A stretch of 64,000 nucleotides of DNA, from assembly GCF_020194175.1 (NCBI RefSeq), contig NZ_JADYVX010000040.1, positions 1 to 64,000 on the forward strand, in the 5' to 3' direction. The translations under genes and the position numbers were made by a program. The notes below the pieces were generated by a model, which did no database searches, was not told the DNA's origin, and saw nothing but the letters and a program-made list of their open reading frames with translations. Positions 16,033-24,562 of this stretch are shown piece by piece (the first letter of the stretch is position 1; every line of letters starts with the position of its first letter). Source of the stretch: Bradyrhizobium sp. BRP22 (GTDB lineage: Bacteria > Pseudomonadota > Alphaproteobacteria > Rhizobiales > Xanthobacteraceae).

Positions 16033-18413
16033 GTCGCCGTCCTTTCTGCATCGCGCGCGGCGAGAACAGCCTCGACGATACGGTGCGGCGTAATCGGTGA
16101 CTGCATCATCTCGACGCCGAGCGGTCTTAGCGCATCGTTGATCGCATTGGCGATTGCGGCCGGCGGCGCAATGGCCCCGCCCTCGCCAATGCCCTTGACG
16201 CCGAACTGCGTGTAGGGCGACGGCGTCTCCATGTGGTCGAGGCGCGCCGCGGGCACCTCGGTCGGTCCCGGCAGGAGGTAATCGGCGAGCGTGGTGGCAA
16301 GCGGCTGGCCGGATGCGTCGAACGGCATCTCCTCATAGAGCGCAGTGCCGATGCCTTGCGCGAGACCGCCATAGATCTGGCCGTCCACGACCATCGGATT
16401 GACCAGCACGCCGCCATCCTCGACGATGACGTAGTCGAGGATCTCGACCTCGCCCATATCAGGATCGACGGCAACGACGGCGGCGTGTGCGGCATAGCTG
16501 AAGGTGCCGCTGTCGCGCTGCGGCTTGTAACCGGAGGTGATCTCGAGCCCGCCGGGATCGACGTCAGCCGGCAGATCCTGCGGGCGGCGATACCAGGTGT
16601 AGGCGATCTCCTTCAGCGTCACGCTGCCGTTGACGCCGCGCACCTCGCCGTTCTGCAGCACCACCGATGCCGGATCGTGCTGCAGCAGCTTGGCACCGAT
16701 GCGCCTGGCACGCTCGCCGAGTTCGCGGCAGGCAGTTGCGACCGCGCCGCCCGCCATCACCATCGAGCGGGAACCCCAGGTGCCCGTCGAATAGGGCGTC
16801 ATCGCGGTGTCGCCGAGGATGATGCGGACATTGGCGACATCGATGCCCAATATCTCATGGGCGACCTGGGCAAGCGTCGTTTCCATGCTCTGCCCGTGCG
16901 AGTGCACGCCGACGCGCAGCTCGAGCCCGCCGTCCGGCGTCAGCCGCGCGGATGCCTGCTCATGACCCGGCACCATCGGGATGCCCCAGCCGGCATAGAC
17001 CGAGGTGCCATGCGCGGCCTGCTCGCAATAGATGGAAACGCCGACGCCGATCCGCCGTCCATCAGCCTCGCCCTTGCACTGGCGGGCGCGCACCGTATCG
17101 ATGTCGATGGCGGCGAGCGCGCGCCGCATCGCCTCGGGATAATCGCCGCTGTCGAAATGCTTCCTGGTGATATTGTCGAACGGCATCTGCTCTGGCCGGA
17201 TCAGATTGCGCAGCCGCACTTCGCCGGGCTCGAGGCCGGCTTCCGCCGCGACCAGATCGAGCATCAATTCCAGCGCAAAGCAGACACCGGTGCGCGCCAC
17301 GCCGCGGTAGGGCAGGATCGGACATTTGTTGGTCGCGACCGAGAAAGTCCGGCAGCGATAGGCCGGCATCAGATAGGGACCGGGCAGGATGCTCGCGACC
17401 TGCGCCGCCTCCAGGCACGCCGAGAACGGATAGGAAGAATAGGCGCCGGAATCCACCGTCGCCTCGCAATCGATGCCGCGCAGCCTGCCGTCGCGATCGG
17501 CATAGACCGCGATCTTGTAGTGATGCTCGCGGCAGTTCGAGCTCGCGGTGAGATGCTCGCGGCGATCCTCGGTCCAGCGCACCGGATGGCCGCAACGCAT
17601 GGTCAGCCAGGAGAGGCAGACTTCCTCGGGCAGCAGGATTCCCTTGTGGCCGAAGCCGCCACCGACATCGGGCGAGATTAGGCGGATCCTCCCCTCCTCC
17701 ATGCCGAGACACTCGGCAAGCCCGCTGCGGGTGATATGCGGCATCTGCGCGGCCGAATAGAGCGTGAGCTGATCGAGCCGGTGGTCGAAAGTCGCGACCA
17801 CGCCGCGCCCTTCGAGCGGCGACATGCATTGCCGCGCGGTCGAGATCTCGCGCGTCACCTTGATCGGCGCATCCAGCGCGGCTGATATGTCGACCTCGTA
17901 ATTGGTCTCGAGGAAGATGTTGTCGCCCCAATGCTCATGCACCAGCGCCGCACCAGCCTCGCGCGCCTTCAGCATGTCGTAGACGGCGGGAAGCTCTTCG
18001 AGATCGAGCGTCACTGATGCCCCGATGTCCTCGGCTTCGGCGCGCGTCGGCGCCACGCACATCGCAATGAGCTCGCCGACTTGGCGGACCTTGCCGGTGG
18101 CGAGCACCGGCTGCTCGGAAATCTTGAAGCCGGGCAACGCCGACACCGCGCGGATCGGCTTGATGCCGACGAGATCGGCAGCGGTGAACACGCTTCCCTT
18201 GTAGCGCTCGGGCACATGGATGCCGCGAATGCGTGCATGCGCCAGCGGGCTGCGCACGAATGCAACATCCTGCAGTCCGGCGAGGCGAATGTCGGCGACA
18301 AACTGGCCGCGGCCGCGCATCAGCCGGTCGTCTTCCTTGCGCGGCAGCCGCGCGCCGACGCCCTGCCCGGCGCCGGACCCTGGTGCGGAGGAAAAGTCAC
18401 GCTCGTTGCGCAA
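16029..18413 (-). CDS. Molybdenum hydroxylase large (molybdopterin) subunit
   Basis: 794 residues from TTG 18413 (GGGAG nine bases upstream). XDH/CoxL-family: N-terminal RLPRKEDDRLMRGRGQFVAD, then DVGGGFGHKG, Mo-site loop PYRGVARTGVCFALE and catalytic Glu in GVKGIGEGGAIAPPAAIANA near the C-terminus. The CO-dehydrogenase loop AYxCSFR is absent, so this is a form II-like hydroxylase of unknown substrate, not a CO dehydrogenase. Sits between a metal-dependent amidohydrolase and the other two subunits. Substrate is probably an N-heterocycle or aldehyde-like compound brought in by the co-encoded transporters; that is inference from context. Confidence 0.92.
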   Translation of the reverse strand: MRNERDFSSAPGSGAGQGVGARLPRKEDDRLMRGRGQFVADIRLAGLQDVAFVRSPLAHARIRGIHVPERYKGSVFTAADLVGIKPIRAVSALPGFKISEQPVLATGKVRQVGELIAMCVAPTRAEAEDIGASVTLDLEELPAVYDMLKAREAGAALVHEHWGDNIFLETNYEVDISAALDAPIKVTREISTARQCMSPLEGRGVVATFDHRLDQLTLYSAAQMPHITRSGLAECLGMEEGRIRLISPDVGGGFGHKGILLPEEVCLSWLTMRCGHPVRWTEDRREHLTASSNCREHHYKIAVYADRDGRLRGIDCEATVDSGAYSSYPFSACLEAAQVASILPGPYLMPAYRCRTFSVATNKCPILPYRGVARTGVCFALELMLDLVAAEAGLEPGEVRLRNLIRPEQMPFDNITRKHFDSGDYPEAMRRALAAIDIDTVRARQCKGEADGRRIGVGVSIYCEQAAHGTSVYAGWGIPMVPGHEQASARLTPDGGLELRVGVHSHGQSMETTLAQVAHEILGIDVANVRIILGDTAMTPYSTGTWGSRSMVMAGGAVATACRELGERARRIGAKLLQHDPASVVLQNGEVRGVNGSVTLKEIAYTWYRRPQDLPADVDPGGLEITSGYKPQRDSGTFSYAAHAAVVAVDPDMGEVEILDYVIVEDGGVLVNPMVVDGQIYGGLAQGIGTALYEEMPFDASGQPLATTLADYLLPGPTEVPAARLDHMETPSPYTQFGVKGIGEGGAIAPPAAIANAINDALRPLGVEMMQSPITPHRIVEAVLAARDAERTAT

Positions 18414-18448
18414 GATGGCGTTCTCCCGATCGGACTGCTCCCGCCTCC

Positions 18449-19726
18449 TTATGCCGCAACCGCTTGCGGCAGGATCGGCGCCACCGCGTCGTAGCGCGTG
18501 CCGGCGCGCAGACAGAACGCCGGCTGCAGCAATCGCTCCGCGATGACTTCGTTCTTCTCGTTGTCGCGCAGGATGAACCGCCCGGCCTGCTCGGTGAGCA
18601 CCGAGACGTCGGCATCCCTGCCGACCCTCAGCGCGCCGATCTCCTCGTCGCGCCCGAGCATCTTCGCCGGATTGGAGGTCACCATCGGCACCACCTGCTC
18701 GAGGGAGAGGCCGAGCGCCATCATCGAGCTCATCGCCTGCACCAGGCTGAACTTCGCCTGCCCCGCGAACGGATGATTTTCATCATCCTCGTGCTGGTCC
18801 GGCGTGCCGGCCGGCGCGGGCACATGGGTGTTGTAGCCATGGATATCGGCGCCGAGCGTGGTCGGCACGATGCCGGCGGCAATCGCCTTCTTCGCAAGCC
18901 GGTAGGAGAAATGGCTGCCGTGGCCGACATCGACCTTGAGGCCGCGATCGAGCGCCGCCTGGATCACCGGATGCACCTCGCCATCGCGGTTGACGAAGCC
19001 GCCGGGATGGCGCGTGAACGGATGCGCCAGAATATCGCCTTCGCGCAACAGCGGGATCACCCGCGTCAGGATCGTGTCGGCATCCTCGCCATTGGCGCCG
19101 CTTTCGGGCAGGCCCCAGAGCTGGCCGAAATGGACATAGACAGGCAGATCGGCACGCCGACCGATCTCCGCCGACATTTCGATGACACGGATGCCCCAGC
19201 GTGCGAAGCCGCCGATCTCGGCATGCGCCTTGATGCCGCGAACGATGTCACGATTGGCTGTCGCCGCCCTCACGGTGGCGTCGATATCGACGCCCTCCGG
19301 GCTATAGAGCTGCGGATAGTAATGTCCTTCGAGTCCGCCGACGAGATAGGCCGACAGGAATGCATAGACGCGCGACTTCGCGGGCTCGGCGGTGAAGTGA
19401 CGAAAGCCGGGCAGCGTCATGCAGGACGGACCGCCCTGATCGACCAGCGTCGTGACGCCCGACTGCACGCCGACCATGTCGGCATTCATGCCGAACCGTC
19501 CGGTGACATATTGATAGACATGCGCGTGCGTATCGATCAGCCCGGGCAACACCAGTTGGCCAGTGACATCGATCACTTCCCGCGCGCTGGTCGGCAGGAT
19601 ATCCGCCTGCACTGCCGCGATCTTGCCGCTGCGAATGGCGACATCCCTGATGCCGTCGACGCCGGAGGCCGGGCAGATCACGCGGCCGCCACGCAAGAGC
19701 AGGTCGAAGCTGGCGCTGATGGACAT
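18449..19726 (-). CDS. Amidohydrolase/deacetylase-family metallohydrolase
   Basis: 425 residues. Metal-ligand positions of the amidohydrolase barrel are present: HAH in LPGLIDTHAHVYQY, Lys/His in GIKAHAEIG, His in LPVYVHFGQL, His in DILAHPFTRH and Asp in LGADIHGYN. I chose ATG 19726 because TAAGGAGA ends seven bases upstream; ATG 19732 is too close to that site. First gene of the long minus-strand operon and divergent from marR, with a perfect palindrome in its leader. Expected to hydrolyse a cyclic or linear amide/ester before or after the Mo hydroxylase step. Confidence 0.9.
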   Translation of the reverse strand: MSISASFDLLLRGGRVICPASGVDGIRDVAIRSGKIAAVQADILPTSAREVIDVTGQLVLPGLIDTHAHVYQYVTGRFGMNADMVGVQSGVTTLVDQGGPSCMTLPGFRHFTAEPAKSRVYAFLSAYLVGGLEGHYYPQLYSPEGVDIDATVRAATANRDIVRGIKAHAEIGGFARWGIRVIEMSAEIGRRADLPVYVHFGQLWGLPESGANGEDADTILTRVIPLLREGDILAHPFTRHPGGFVNRDGEVHPVIQAALDRGLKVDVGHGSHFSYRLAKKAIAAGIVPTTLGADIHGYNTHVPAPAGTPDQHEDDENHPFAGQAKFSLVQAMSSMMALGLSLEQVVPMVTSNPAKMLGRDEEIGALRVGRDADVSVLTEQAGRFILRDNEKNEVIAERLLQPAFCLRAGTRYDAVAPILPQAVAA

Positions 19727-19772
19727 GAACATTCTCCTTAAGCTCGCCGGCGGGTTGATCCCGCTCTCGCGG

Positions 19773-19796
19773 AAATACGAAGCATGCTTCGTATTT
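19773..19796. promoter_or_regulatory. 24-bp perfect palindrome, candidate MarR operator
   Basis: AAATACGAAGCA followed directly by its exact reverse complement. It lies 47 bp before the amidohydrolase start and 92 bp before marR, in the divergent promoter region. Its 18-bp core, with one change, recurs at 20650-20667 before the NCS1 permease. MarR dimers bind inverted repeats of this size. Confidence 0.85.
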
Positions 19797-19887
19797 TTAA
19801 AAAGCAAGCTTCATGCCATGATCCGGTGATGGCGCGTGCATTCGAATCGGGCTACTCGCGCCGCATTCCAAGGTTGGAGACTGTGCG

Positions 19888-20382
19888 TTGCAGCAAGCGA
19901 AGAAGCGTCGCGGTGAGACCAGGCATCGCCCCTGGCCATTGTCACAACGGCCTGGGTTCCTGATCCGGCGCCTGCATCAGATTCACGTCGCGCTGTTCCA
20001 GGAAGCCTGCGGCGAATTCGAGATAACGCCGCTGCAGTACAGCCTGCTCTCGGCGCTCGCGGTGCGAGGAACCGCGGATCAGACCACAGTGGCGGCCGAT
20101 ATTGCGCTGGATCGGACCACGACAACGGGTGCGCTGAAGCGGCTCGCCGCCCGCAATCTGGTCGAACGGGCCGTCAACAAGGATGACCGGCGCGCCCGGC
20201 TCTGCCGGCTGACGCCGGCCGGAACGGCCCTGCTCGCCCGGATCGAGGCATCGGCGCGATCAGCCCATCGCGCCACCTTGACCGGTTTGAGCGAGAAGGA
20301 ACGCGCCTTGTTCATCGAAATGATGCAACGCATCGTTGCAGGCAACGCCAATCGCGACAGCGCGGCTGCCCTATTCGACTAG
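19888..20382 (+). CDS. MarR-family transcriptional regulator
   Basis: 164 residues from TTG 19888. Winged-helix core: FEITPLQYSLLSALAVRGTA, recognition helix DIALDRTTTTGALKRLAARN, wing VNKDDRRARLCRLTPAG. Dimer helices at both ends (GFLIRRLHQIHVALFQEACG; ALFIEMMQRIVAG). Lies divergent to the amidohydrolase operon and 300 bp before the permease gene, both of which have the TACGAAGC inverted repeat. Probably a repressor released by the transported compound or an intermediate. Confidence 0.92.
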   Translation: MQQAKKRRGETRHRPWPLSQRPGFLIRRLHQIHVALFQEACGEFEITPLQYSLLSALAVRGTADQTTVAADIALDRTTTTGALKRLAARNLVERAVNKDDRRARLCRLTPAGTALLARIEASARSAHRATLTGLSEKERALFIEMMQRIVAGNANRDSAAALFD

Positions 20383-20683
20383 ATGGAACGAGGAGCGATT
20401 GGCTGTCTTTTCGGCGCGGGCTGCACAATCCGTGATCGCTCTGTTGCCTGCTCTTCTGCTGCACGGACCGGCACGATTAGGCGACGCGTCCAACCGGCCC
20501 GCGCGTTGACGCGGGCGAGCAGCGATGCCGTCCCGACCTTGAAAACACAGCGTCAATTGTTCGGACCGCCCGCCGCGTCGGCATGCGGCGCAGTGCGCTT
20601 CGCGGACGCTCCCTCCTTCCATGGCATGATTGTTGCTGCGCCCGCCGATTACGAAGCGTGCTTCGTATTGAACGGGGGATGTC
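20383..20683. other. 301-bp spacer between marR and the permease gene
   Basis: No convincing gene. Open frames here are short and composition is ordinary. The only clear structure is the near-palindrome at 20650-20667 close to the permease start; the permease promoter should lie just upstream of it. Confidence 0.6.
20650..20667. promoter_or_regulatory. Second candidate MarR operator, before the NCS1 permease
   Basis: TACGAAGCGTGCTTCGTA, an 18-bp inverted repeat with a single imperfect centre pair; it differs at one base from the core of the 24-bp palindrome at 19773-19796. It ends 16 bp before the permease ATG and overlaps the region where a repressor would block transcription. Confidence 0.8.
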
Positions 20684-22102
20684 ATGACCGATTCCGAGCT
20701 TCGCGCCGATATTCATAGCATCGAGCCTATTCCCGACGCCGACCGGGACTCCACCGGCCCGCAGCAGATGTGGATCTGGGCGGGCGCAAATATCGCGCCG
20801 GTCAACTGGGCGCTCGGCGCGCTCGGCATCATCCTCAAGCTCGGCCTGTTGGAAACCATCGCGGTGATCGTGATCGGGAACATCGTCGGCTGCGCGATCT
20901 TTGCGGCCTTCACCGTGATGGGGCACAAGACCGGCGTCAACCAGATGGTGCTGAGCCGCTCGGCCTTCGGCGTGCGCGGCGCCTATCTGCCGAGCATCCT
21001 AATGTTCCTGATGACGCTCGGCTGGATCGGCGTGAACACCTACTTCCCCGTCAAGATCGCGGTCGCCATCCTCGGCCAGTTCGGCATTCCCGACACCTGG
21101 CTGGTCGAGATCATCATCATCACGCTGGTGATGGTGCTGCAGGTCGGGATCGGCGTCTATGGCTTCTATGCCATCAGGACTTTCGAGAAATATACGGTGC
21201 CGGCGACCGTCGCGATCATGATCCTGATGAGCGTGCTGGCCTGGTCGCGTCCGGGCATCGTCAACTGGGGCCTCACCACATCGCTTTCGGGCGGCGCGCA
21301 TCTGGCGATGCTGACGCTGTTGATGACCGCGGTTGGGGTCGGCTGGGGCATCTCCTGGGTCACCTGGGCATCGGACTATTCGCGCTTCGTGCCGAAGAGC
21401 TTGCCCTCGAGTTCCGTGTTCTGGTACAGCTATGTCGGCATGTTCGTTCCGAGCGTGTGGCTCGCCATCCTCGGCGCGACGATCGCCAGCACGACGCTGG
21501 ACACCGATCCGGCCAAGATGGTCAGCGCGGTGTTCGGCGGTCCGACCAGCATCCTGGTGCTGCTGATGGTGCTGCACGGGCCGATCGCGACCAACATCCT
21601 CAATGTCTATTCGGCGGCGCTGGCCGCGCTCAGCGCCGGCCTCAAGCTCTCACGCGTCGCGCTCGCCATCATTGCCGGGGTCGCCGGCTATCTGGCCACG
21701 CTGTACTTCATCTTCGCGCCGTCCTTTGCCAAGGCGTTCGACAACTGGTTGATCAGCCTGCTGCTATGGATGAGCCCGTGGGCCGGCGTCGTGCTCGCCG
21801 ATTTCTACATCAAGCGAAAGGGCCAGATCGACGTCGCCGAGCTCTACCGCTCGCCGGAAACCAGCGCTTACGGCGACATCAATTGGAGCGGCATCATCGC
21901 CTTCCTCGCAGGTCTCGTTGCCGGCTGGTCGGTGGAAGACGGCCTCGTCAGCGCACTGCAGGGACCGATCTCGACCGGCCTTCTCGGCGGCGCGGATCTG
22001 AGCTGGCTGTTCGGGATCGGCGTATCGGGCGCTGTCTATCTGGCACTCGGTAAGCGCGCCACCGCGCCCTCGCCTGTTGCCGCACCCAGCGCGAGCCAGT
22101 GA
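20684..22102 (+). CDS. NCS1-family purine/cytosine/hydantoin-type permease
   Basis: 472 residues, about 12 membrane helices, in the CodB/Fur-like NCS1 family: N-terminal MWIWAGANIAPVNWALGALG and FTVMGHKTGVNQMVLSRSAFG are characteristic of the fold. GGGGG lies just before ATG 20684. Imports nucleobases, allantoin, hydantoin or related ring compounds with cations. Co-regulation with the amidohydrolase/Mo-hydroxylase operon is suggested by the shared operator and supports a nitrogen-heterocycle substrate. Confidence 0.92.
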   Translation: MTDSELRADIHSIEPIPDADRDSTGPQQMWIWAGANIAPVNWALGALGIILKLGLLETIAVIVIGNIVGCAIFAAFTVMGHKTGVNQMVLSRSAFGVRGAYLPSILMFLMTLGWIGVNTYFPVKIAVAILGQFGIPDTWLVEIIIITLVMVLQVGIGVYGFYAIRTFEKYTVPATVAIMILMSVLAWSRPGIVNWGLTTSLSGGAHLAMLTLLMTAVGVGWGISWVTWASDYSRFVPKSLPSSSVFWYSYVGMFVPSVWLAILGATIASTTLDTDPAKMVSAVFGGPTSILVLLMVLHGPIATNILNVYSAALAALSAGLKLSRVALAIIAGVAGYLATLYFIFAPSFAKAFDNWLISLLLWMSPWAGVVLADFYIKRKGQIDVAELYRSPETSAYGDINWSGIIAFLAGLVAGWSVEDGLVSALQGPISTGLLGGADLSWLFGIGVSGAVYLALGKRATAPSPVAAPSASQ

Positions 22103-22109
22103 ACGAGGC

Positions 22110-22135
22110 GCAAGCGCCCTTGCAAGGGTGCTTGC
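22110..22135 (+). terminator. Hairpin after the permease gene
   Basis: GCAAGCGCCCTTG pairs with CAAGGGTGCTTGC with one G-T mismatch and almost no loop, 7 bp after the permease stop. No T-run follows, so it may be a weak or processing hairpin. Confidence 0.5.
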
Positions 22136-22396
22136 CCAAATACGCATGGCGATAATGCAGGAAGCGACGGATGGGTGACAATCTCGTTGCCTTCCGGCGC
22201 TTTGCGTGCGTGACGGTCACAGAGGATTTACCGTCAGTTTCGAGACGACCGCCTTTGAAAGCGCCGCCCACTTTCCATTTGCAATGATGGGAGCGGCGAA
22301 GCCCTCCAACATATCGAACAGATAGAACAGTTGCCTCGCAGAGCAGGCGTCGGCAGGGCTAGCCGCGCACGTGCACACTATCGTGAGGATGGAAGC

Positions 22397-22867
22397 ATGA
22401 CCCAGATCGCGGTCGCCTACAGCAATTCCACAGTCGAGGCCGAAGCAATGCCGGTGGTTGCGCCGCGCGGGCGCGCCATTCATCAAATGCTGCTGCCGTT
22501 TTCGGTCGCCTATCTGATCGGCGCCTTCGTCACCGACCTCGCCTATTGGCGGACCATGCTGGTGATGTGGGAGAGATTTTCAGTCTGGCTGATTGCGGCC
22601 GGCCTTGTCATCGCGTTCCTTGCTGCCATCGCTGCCGCGATCGACCTCCTGGTCAACAGGCAGAGGCCAGCCTGGTTTCGTGCACTCACTTACGTCGTCG
22701 CGATCGCGCTCTCGATCGCGAACGTCCTCGTTCACAGCCGCGACGGTTATACCGCTGTGGTGCCGACCGGCCTCGTACTTTCGGGGCTCGTCACCATCCT
22801 CTTGCTCTCCCTGTTGGTGGGAGGCTGGAGCCTGACCTATGGCGATGGCCTGGGAGCAGCCCGATGA
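22397..22867 (+). CDS. DUF2231 membrane protein
   Basis: 156 residues from ATG 22397 (GAGGA upstream). Four hydrophobic helices: PFSVAYLIGAFVTDLAYW, FSVWLIAAGLVIAFLAAIAA, ALTYVVAIALSIANVLVH and LVLSGLVTILLLSLLVGGW; the layout and the R/H-I-H-x-M-L-L-P-F entry (AIHQMLLPF) match DUF2231. Its stop overlaps the next start (ATGA), so it is coupled to the sorbosone-dehydrogenase-like lipoprotein. Family function is unsettled; a link to membrane redox or quinone chemistry is often proposed. Confidence 0.88.
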   Translation: MTQIAVAYSNSTVEAEAMPVVAPRGRAIHQMLLPFSVAYLIGAFVTDLAYWRTMLVMWERFSVWLIAAGLVIAFLAAIAAAIDLLVNRQRPAWFRALTYVVAIALSIANVLVHSRDGYTAVVPTGLVLSGLVTILLLSLLVGGWSLTYGDGLGAAR

Positions 22868-24231
22868 CCGGTTCGCTCGATCTTGCACGTGCGGTGAAGC
22901 TGCCGCGCTTTGCCGCGATGGCTGTCATCGCCGTTGCTGCGTTGAGTCTTGCAGGCTGCGACGACGCTGGCGGCGACCCTGCAAGGCAGATCGGCGCCCA
23001 CCCGTTCCTCCCGGCGTTGCAACAATATCTGCTGCCGCCGATCAGGATTGCGCGGCCGGTCCCGTGGGGCGACGACACGCCGAAGGTGGCGAAGGGACTG
23101 CAGATCCGTGCCCTGGCGACAGGGTTTCAGCATCCGCGATCGCTTTACGTGCTGCCGAACGGCGACGTGCTGGTGGTCGAAAGCAACGGCCCGAAAGCTC
23201 CGGTCTTCCGCCCCAAGGATCTCATCACCGGCTGGGTGCAATCATTCGCCGGCGCCAAGGCAGCGGATGCAAACCGCATCACGCTGTTGCGCGACACCAA
23301 TGGCGACGGCGTTCCCGACATGCGCACCGTATTCCTTGACCATCTCAACTCGCCGTTCGGCGTTGCGCTGGTTGGCCACGATCTCTATGTCGCGAACACC
23401 GATGCGATCGTCCGGTATCCCTACCAGGACGGACAAACCAGCATCACCGCCCCCGGCACCAAGCTGACCGATCTTCCCGGCGGACCGATCGATCATCACT
23501 GGACCAAGACATTGCTCGCGAGCCCGGACGGCACCAAGCTCTATGTCGGCGTCGGCTCCAACAGCAACATCACCGAAAATGGCATTCAGGCCGAGTATGA
23601 GAGAGCGGCGATCTGGGAGGTCGACCGCGCGACCGGCGCGCATCGCATCTTCGCCAGCGGCGTGCGCAATCCGACCGGGCTGCAATGGGAGCCCGAGACC
23701 GGCAAGCTCTGGGCTATCGCCAACGAACGCGACGAGATCGGCCCTGATCTCGTGCCTGATTATCTGACCTCGGTGCAGGACGGCGGCTTCTATGGCTGGC
23801 CCTATAGTTACTACGGCCAGCATCTCGATCCACGCGTCGAGCCGCAACGCCCCGATCTCGCCGCCAAGGCGATCGTGCCCGACTATGCCCTGAGCTCTCA
23901 CGTGGCACCACTTGGCCTCGCCATGTACACCGGCAACAATCTTCCGGCGCGGTACCACGGAGGCGCGTTCGTCGCCGAACATGGAAGCTGGGATCGAACT
24001 CCGCTCAACGGCTACAAGGTGGTGTTCGTGCCGTTCAGCGGCGGCAAGCCCTCCGGTCCGGCGCAGGACGTCGTCACGGAATTCCTCAATGCGAACGACC
24101 GCGCACGCGGCAGGCCGGTCGGCCTCGCGATCGATCGGGCGGGCGCCTTGCTGATAGCCGACGATGTTGGAAACACGGTGTGGCGGGTGTCCTCTACGAG
24201 CCCAGCCGCTCCACCCAAGCCGGCGACATAA
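22864..24231 (+). CDS. Sorbosone dehydrogenase-family (PQQ-type) lipoprotein
   Basis: 455 residues. N-terminal lipoprotein signal with lipobox LAGC (AVAALSLAGCDDAGG). The body is a six-bladed beta-propeller of the soluble aldose/sorbosone dehydrogenase family: ATGFQHPRSLYVLPNGDVLV, LNSPFGVALVGHDLYVANTD, ASGVRNPTGLQWEPETGKLW, EHGSWDRTPLNGYKVVFVPF. ATG 22864 overlaps the DUF2231 stop. Expected periplasmic, membrane-tethered, oxidising sugars or aldehydes with PQQ; substrate not known. Confidence 0.9.
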   Translation: MTGSLDLARAVKLPRFAAMAVIAVAALSLAGCDDAGGDPARQIGAHPFLPALQQYLLPPIRIARPVPWGDDTPKVAKGLQIRALATGFQHPRSLYVLPNGDVLVVESNGPKAPVFRPKDLITGWVQSFAGAKAADANRITLLRDTNGDGVPDMRTVFLDHLNSPFGVALVGHDLYVANTDAIVRYPYQDGQTSITAPGTKLTDLPGGPIDHHWTKTLLASPDGTKLYVGVGSNSNITENGIQAEYERAAIWEVDRATGAHRIFASGVRNPTGLQWEPETGKLWAIANERDEIGPDLVPDYLTSVQDGGFYGWPYSYYGQHLDPRVEPQRPDLAAKAIVPDYALSSHVAPLGLAMYTGNNLPARYHGGAFVAEHGSWDRTPLNGYKVVFVPFSGGKPSGPAQDVVTEFLNANDRARGRPVGLAIDRAGALLIADDVGNTVWRVSSTSPAAPPKPAT

Positions 24232-24259
24232 GCCCTAGAGGAGCCCAAGGAGCGAGGCA

Positions 24260-24293
24260 GAGCCGGGCGCCGTTCGCAAGCGACGCCCGGCTC
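24260..24293 (+). terminator. Hairpin after the sorbosone-dehydrogenase-like gene
   Basis: GAGCCGGGCG and CGCCCGGCTC form a perfect 10-bp stem around a 14-nt loop, 29 bp after the stop codon. No T-tract, which is common in high-GC genomes. Confidence 0.6.
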
Positions 24294-24483
24294 CGCTATC
24301 ACCCGCCTTCGCGGCTCCACACACCAATCGCAAGCATGTCTTGCGGATTCGCACGCAAGATTTCTCAAACCAACGTTATTCTTCATCACTGCAGAATAAC
24401 TGCAGCGTGAGCCCGCTTCCCTCCGCGTGCAGCAAGCTCACCGATCTGTCAGACGGCAGCGTCCACTCAATCGGACGTGAACT

Positions 24484-24503
24484 CATTAAACACCTGTTTA
24501 GTG
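24484..24503. promoter_or_regulatory. Near-palindrome upstream of the cupin gene
   Basis: CATTAAACA-CC-TGTTTAGTG, inverted repeat with 8 of 9 pairs, 59 bp before the cupin start and richer in A/T than its surroundings. Size fits a TetR- or similar dimeric regulator site; no regulator gene is adjacent. Confidence 0.5.
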
Positions 24504-24562
24504 GCTCTGCCGACCACGCCGGGCCTACGCTCAACGGGCAGCCAATCCGAAAGGTGAGCGTG

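Larger units (their letters stand above)
24232..24562. other. 331-bp non-coding stretch between the sorbosone-dehydrogenase-like gene and the cupin gene
   Basis: Contains a strong hairpin (24260-24293), an 8-bp inverted repeat GTTATTCT/AGAATAAC (24375-24400) and a near-palindrome (24484-24503). The open frame running from 24341 into the cupin gene has no recognisable protein content in this part. Confidence 0.6.

Noticed and set aside
16233..17681. 482-codon plus-strand frame inside the Mo hydroxylase gene
   Set aside because: Shadow of the conserved large-subunit gene; low-complexity composition.
16029..18413. Carbon monoxide dehydrogenase
   Set aside because: The CoxL loop (AYxCSFR) is missing and PYRGVARTG is present, so substrate is not CO.
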